DNA of 64,000 nt, from assembly GCA_006212115.1 (NCBI GenBank), contig PDUK01000004.1, positions 1-64,000 on the forward strand. The letters run 5' to 3'. Position numbers and translations under genes: made by a program. Positions 61,519 to 64,000 of this stretch are shown here, piece after piece. A model generated the notes under the pieces. The model had not been told where the DNA came from, ran no database searches, and saw only the letters and a list, made by a program, of their open reading frames with translations. The DNA is from Thalassolituus sp. Its GTDB lineage: Bacteria > Pseudomonadota > Gammaproteobacteria > Pseudomonadales > Oceanobacteraceae. The number at the start of each line of letters is the position of its first letter. Position 1 is the stretch's first letter.

Positions 61519-63145
61519 GACCAGATCTCAAATGGACCATACTCTCCTCTGCCATACGCAGTGCATCCTCCCCACCAGACGATGGCGAATCGTATGTATC
61601 GAGGTAATACTCTACAGCCGTTACTGCATCAGCAAAGGCGTCCATATCCTGTGCCGAAGGCGCGACACGGGCATCCATCACTTGGTGCTCAACAAACTCT
61701 TCAAGCTCTAACAGCATGTCGCGAAGCAACTTCTTCTCCAGAAACACAACTGCACCACTGACATCGCGAAGACTCTTACCGACATTTTTGACGTGCAGCT
61801 TATCGCCACTGTCCACATAGGCCGCAACCGCACGCTTTACCATCACCAGTGCAGTCACTGCTTCAGAGACAACGGCGATGTTTGCTTCCTTCAATGTCAC
61901 AGGATCAATTATCTGTTCACCCTTAAGGTGATTAGATTGAATAATGGCATGAACATCCTGCTCGATCCGGATGATGTCATCCGCCAGGCGCTCGATATCA
62001 AGATTGCCGTTCCGGATCTGACGGATAACACCATCCGCAAGTTCCGCAGTCGGATTCATATCCACCATGATCAAGGTATCGGATATACGCTCAAGACGTT
62101 CAATCAGCTCTGAGTCTTCTGCTGCAAGATCCGGATTACGCTGACTGCGATCAATTATGTCTTTCAGTGCTTCAATTTCATCCTGCAGGGCACGCGCAAA
62201 CGACACTAATGCAGACTGGTCTGGTCCACTCAGGTCATTTCGTGATACACGAAGTTCTCGTTCACGAACATGGTTCTTCAACTGGAAACTATCCTGCAAC
62301 AGAGACAGGCGTTCGCTGTCTGGCTGTGCCAGTGCGATCAGGTAGAGAAATTCTTTAAGAAGCGCATCGGCAGGTGCTTCATTAAAAGCACCTCCATCGG
62401 AGGCCTGCAGCTGTCGAACCAAGCGGTCTAATTGGCCGATCAACGCAATACGCTGAGGCGTCACTTCAAACTCATCCTGCTGTAACGCTTCGAGTGCACC
62501 TGACACCACTTCCCAGAACACCCAGGAGTGGCTAGAACGAGCCGCCTGCTCTATTCGATCAACGGCTCGGGTCAAAACCTGTAATGGCCCACGTTTGCCG
62601 TTGCTACGAATCAATCCCAGCAGACCGAGCTGCAGCATCTGTCGAACTCGTCGATAAGCCACAGTGCGATTTTCAGAACGTGCAGGATGCGGGAGTTTTG
62701 GACGCAGGTTATTCAGAAAGAAGTAACCCTCAGGCAATGCCTTCTCTCCACGTTCCCTCCGGACAATATTAATCGTAGGAACCAGTAACGAAGGGGCGAC
62801 TTCCTGCCCGGCGATAATAAACTCAATGTATCTTTTGAGATAAACAACGGCCTGTGTGCTGGCTTCTAGCATTTTGTCGCTGATGCCGTCACTGAGTGTA
62901 CGACGAGTTGTTTCTGTGATTTCTTCACACAGTCTTTCGCCAGCACGGAAATCCAACATTTTGAAGGTGCCGCGCAGCTGGCGGATTTCTTCGAGAAACG
63001 CCCGGATCGTTTCTTCACTGCCGTCCGAACTGTACGTATCTAGCTGAACGGATGCATGATCCAGGGCGTTCTCGATTTCGCGTCGCACCACGTGCAACGA
63101 CGAAGCGAACTGATTGGACATTTCTGCACTGGATAAATCTGCCAT
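61505..63145 (-). CDS. Stand-alone protein similar to the N-terminal region of ChpA/PilL
   Basis: The 546-residue all-helical soluble protein resembles the long N-terminal part of the pseudomonad chemosensory kinase ChpA. Similar features are the early Hpt-like bundle (REIENALDHASVQLDTY...IRQLRGTFKML), a middle with RRVRQMLQLGLLGLIRSNGK and WEVVSGALEALQQDE, and a late segment with FARALQDEIEALKDIIDRSQRN. No Hpt domain with a phosphorylatable HxxKG histidine, HATPase, CheW or receiver domain is visible. It ends with an ordinary stop and overlaps the next gene by 14 bases, so it is not a cut-off kinase gene. Confidence 0.82.
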   Translation of the reverse strand: MADLSSAEMSNQFASSLHVVRREIENALDHASVQLDTYSSDGSEETIRAFLEEIRQLRGTFKMLDFRAGERLCEEITETTRRTLSDGISDKMLEASTQAVVYLKRYIEFIIAGQEVAPSLLVPTINIVRRERGEKALPEGYFFLNNLRPKLPHPARSENRTVAYRRVRQMLQLGLLGLIRSNGKRGPLQVLTRAVDRIEQAARSSHSWVFWEVVSGALEALQQDEFEVTPQRIALIGQLDRLVRQLQASDGGAFNEAPADALLKEFLYLIALAQPDSERLSLLQDSFQLKNHVRERELRVSRNDLSGPDQSALVSFARALQDEIEALKDIIDRSQRNPDLAAEDSELIERLERISDTLIMVDMNPTAELADGVIRQIRNGNLDIERLADDIIRIEQDVHAIIQSNHLKGEQIIDPVTLKEANIAVVSEAVTALVMVKRAVAAYVDSGDKLHVKNVGKSLRDVSGAVVFLEKKLLRDMLLELEEFVEHQVMDARVAPSAQDMDAFADAVTAVEYYLDTYDSPSSGGEDALRMAEESMVHLRSGHVAN

Positions 63146-63166
63146 TGTTTTCTTCTTTTCTTATTA

Positions 63167-63180
63167 GCGGCTTAAGCCGC
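63167..63180. promoter_or_regulatory. 14-bp palindrome in the leader of the ChpA-like gene
   Basis: GCGGCTTAAGCCGC is a perfect palindrome 22 bases upstream of the ATG on the minus strand. It could be an operator or an RNA hairpin. No regulator is suggested by its neighbours. Confidence 0.35.
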
Positions 63181-63337
63181 CGCGTTCATTATTTTCCGAC
63201 GTTAACACGTCCTTCCATGCGGGTGTCATACCAATCGGACAAACGTCATCGCAATCTGGTAGAACGGTAATCCTGTCAGCCGCTTAAAACCGTGCGCTCT
63301 CTCGCAAAATCAGCGATTGAATCTCGACACATCAACC

Positions 63338-64000
63338 TCAACGGCGCCAGACTGCACCTTCGCTTTTCTTGTCTACGAGATCAAGAAACGCCTCGTGCGC
63401 CGCCACTTCAGCATCAGTTGCGCGAATGACCTTCAGCGCGCTGGCGTCGACGGATACTTCCCCAAGATCCAATTCGACAACAGCAGACTCCGATTCATCT
63501 TCTCCCAGCGCCAGATCAGTCTGACCACCCGTCATCATCAGATAGACGTCAGCAAGAATCTCAGCATCCAACAATGCACCATGCAGCTCACGGTGCGAGT
63601 TGTCTATGCCATAACGCTTACAAAGTGCATCAAGACTGGCGCGTGCACCCGGGTGCATTTGCCTGGCCATGACCAGAGTATCCAGAATGCCGCAGAAGTC
63701 CTTCGTTGGCGACATATTAAGACGCGAGAATTCAGCATCCATCATCCCAACGTCAAACGGAGCGTTGTGAATGACGAGTTGTGCACCGTCGATAAAGCTC
63801 CGGAAATCGTCAACCACCTGAGAAAATACCGGCGCGCCCTGCTCCTCTAACCACTCATTCGTAATGCCGTGTACTTCAGCAGCTTCTTCATCAATTGCAC
63901 GCTGAGGATTAATGTAGACATGATAATGTCGACCGGTCAGTTTGCGTTCAATGACCTCAACGCAGCCAATCTCAATAATCCGGTGCCCTTCACCAATACC
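63338..64000 (-). CDS. dnaQ: DNA polymerase III epsilon subunit, 5' end outside window
   Basis: Proofreading 3'-5' exonuclease of the replicase. Reading the minus strand from 64000 gives 220 codons open to the edge, beginning GIGEGHRIIEIGCVEVIERK, which aligns with E. coli DnaQ from about residue 22. Exo II HNAPFDVGMMD and Exo III HGALLDAEILADVYL are present; Exo I (DTETTG) lies beyond the window. The C-terminal part that binds the alpha subunit is intact (EEVAAHEAFLDLVDKK-like end). A GTG inside the frame at 63817 is not the real start. Confidence 0.96.
   Translation of the reverse strand, partial: GIGEGHRIIEIGCVEVIERKLTGRHYHVYINPQRAIDEEAAEVHGITNEWLEEQGAPVFSQVVDDFRSFIDGAQLVIHNAPFDVGMMDAEFSRLNMSPTKDFCGILDTLVMARQMHPGARASLDALCKRYGIDNSHRELHGALLDAEILADVYLMMTGGQTDLALGEDESESAVVELDLGEVSVDASALKVIRATDAEVAAHEAFLDLVDKKSEGAVWRR

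Overview
The window reads as a contiguous piece of chromosome from a gammaproteobacterium of the Pseudomonadales/Oceanospirillales type. The main evidence is gene order. The run tusDCB-tusE-ybiB, cysG-serS-crcB-rarA-lolA-ftsK, aat-bpt-infA, clpA-clpS-cspD, icd and then rluE-nudJ-mnmA-hflD follows the arrangement I know from Pseudomonas. So do pgsA-uvrC-gacA beside a tRNA-Gly, and a CysI-type sulfite reductase followed by a DUF934 gene. A monomeric NADP isocitrate dehydrogenase, an NqrM/ApbE pair, SthA and RluE fit a marine relative. The genus cannot be named from sequence alone, and GC content was not computed.

Layout. 1-7.0 kb: tRNA-Gly, pgsA, uvrC and a GacA-type regulator, then a PatZ-like protein acetyltransferase back to back with a histone-deacetylase-family enzyme. 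7.0-7.8 kb: a 50-residue membrane ORF, a strong terminator and an intact tRNA-Ser(UGA), with a duplicated copy of the tRNA 3' end 145 bp away that looks like an integration scar. 7.8-19.6 kb: the sulfur relay genes and YbiB, the ftsK-to-cysG operon on the minus strand, then aat-bpt and infA. 19.6-25.2 kb: ClpAS, CspD and isocitrate dehydrogenase. 25.3-32.1 kb: RNA modification genes (rluE, mnmA, dusA), hflD, a periplasmic rhodanese, and an overlapping tal / TerB-family / Tus-like trio. 32.1-41.4 kb: sthA, nqrM, apbE, an ArsR regulator, a DUF4062 protein, an AEC transporter, an rRNA methyltransferase and rluA. 41.4-47.7 kb: a hydrolase operon, sixA-gpsA, a RsbU-type response regulator plus STAS antagonist, and a PilZ protein. 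47.8-64 kb: nfuA, metH, a MATE pump, a GDPD enzyme, cysI-DUF934, a CPA2 antiporter, an AcuI-type oxidoreductase, sohB, an SCP2 protein, a stand-alone protein resembling the N-terminus of ChpA, and the 5'-truncated end of dnaQ.

Most of the window is housekeeping. The parts that stand out are (i) a Tus-like replication-terminator protein translationally coupled to transaldolase and a TerB-family gene outside the Enterobacterales, (ii) the acetyltransferase/deacetylase pair, (iii) the tRNA-Ser scar with paired inverted and direct repeats, (iv) a phosphatase/STAS partner-switch pair without a local anti-sigma kinase, and (v) the orphan ChpA-like scaffold. No CRISPR array, rRNA operon, insertion sequence or prophage was seen. 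I found no clear evidence of an entirely new multi-gene system. The best candidates are listed as findings with ways to disprove them.
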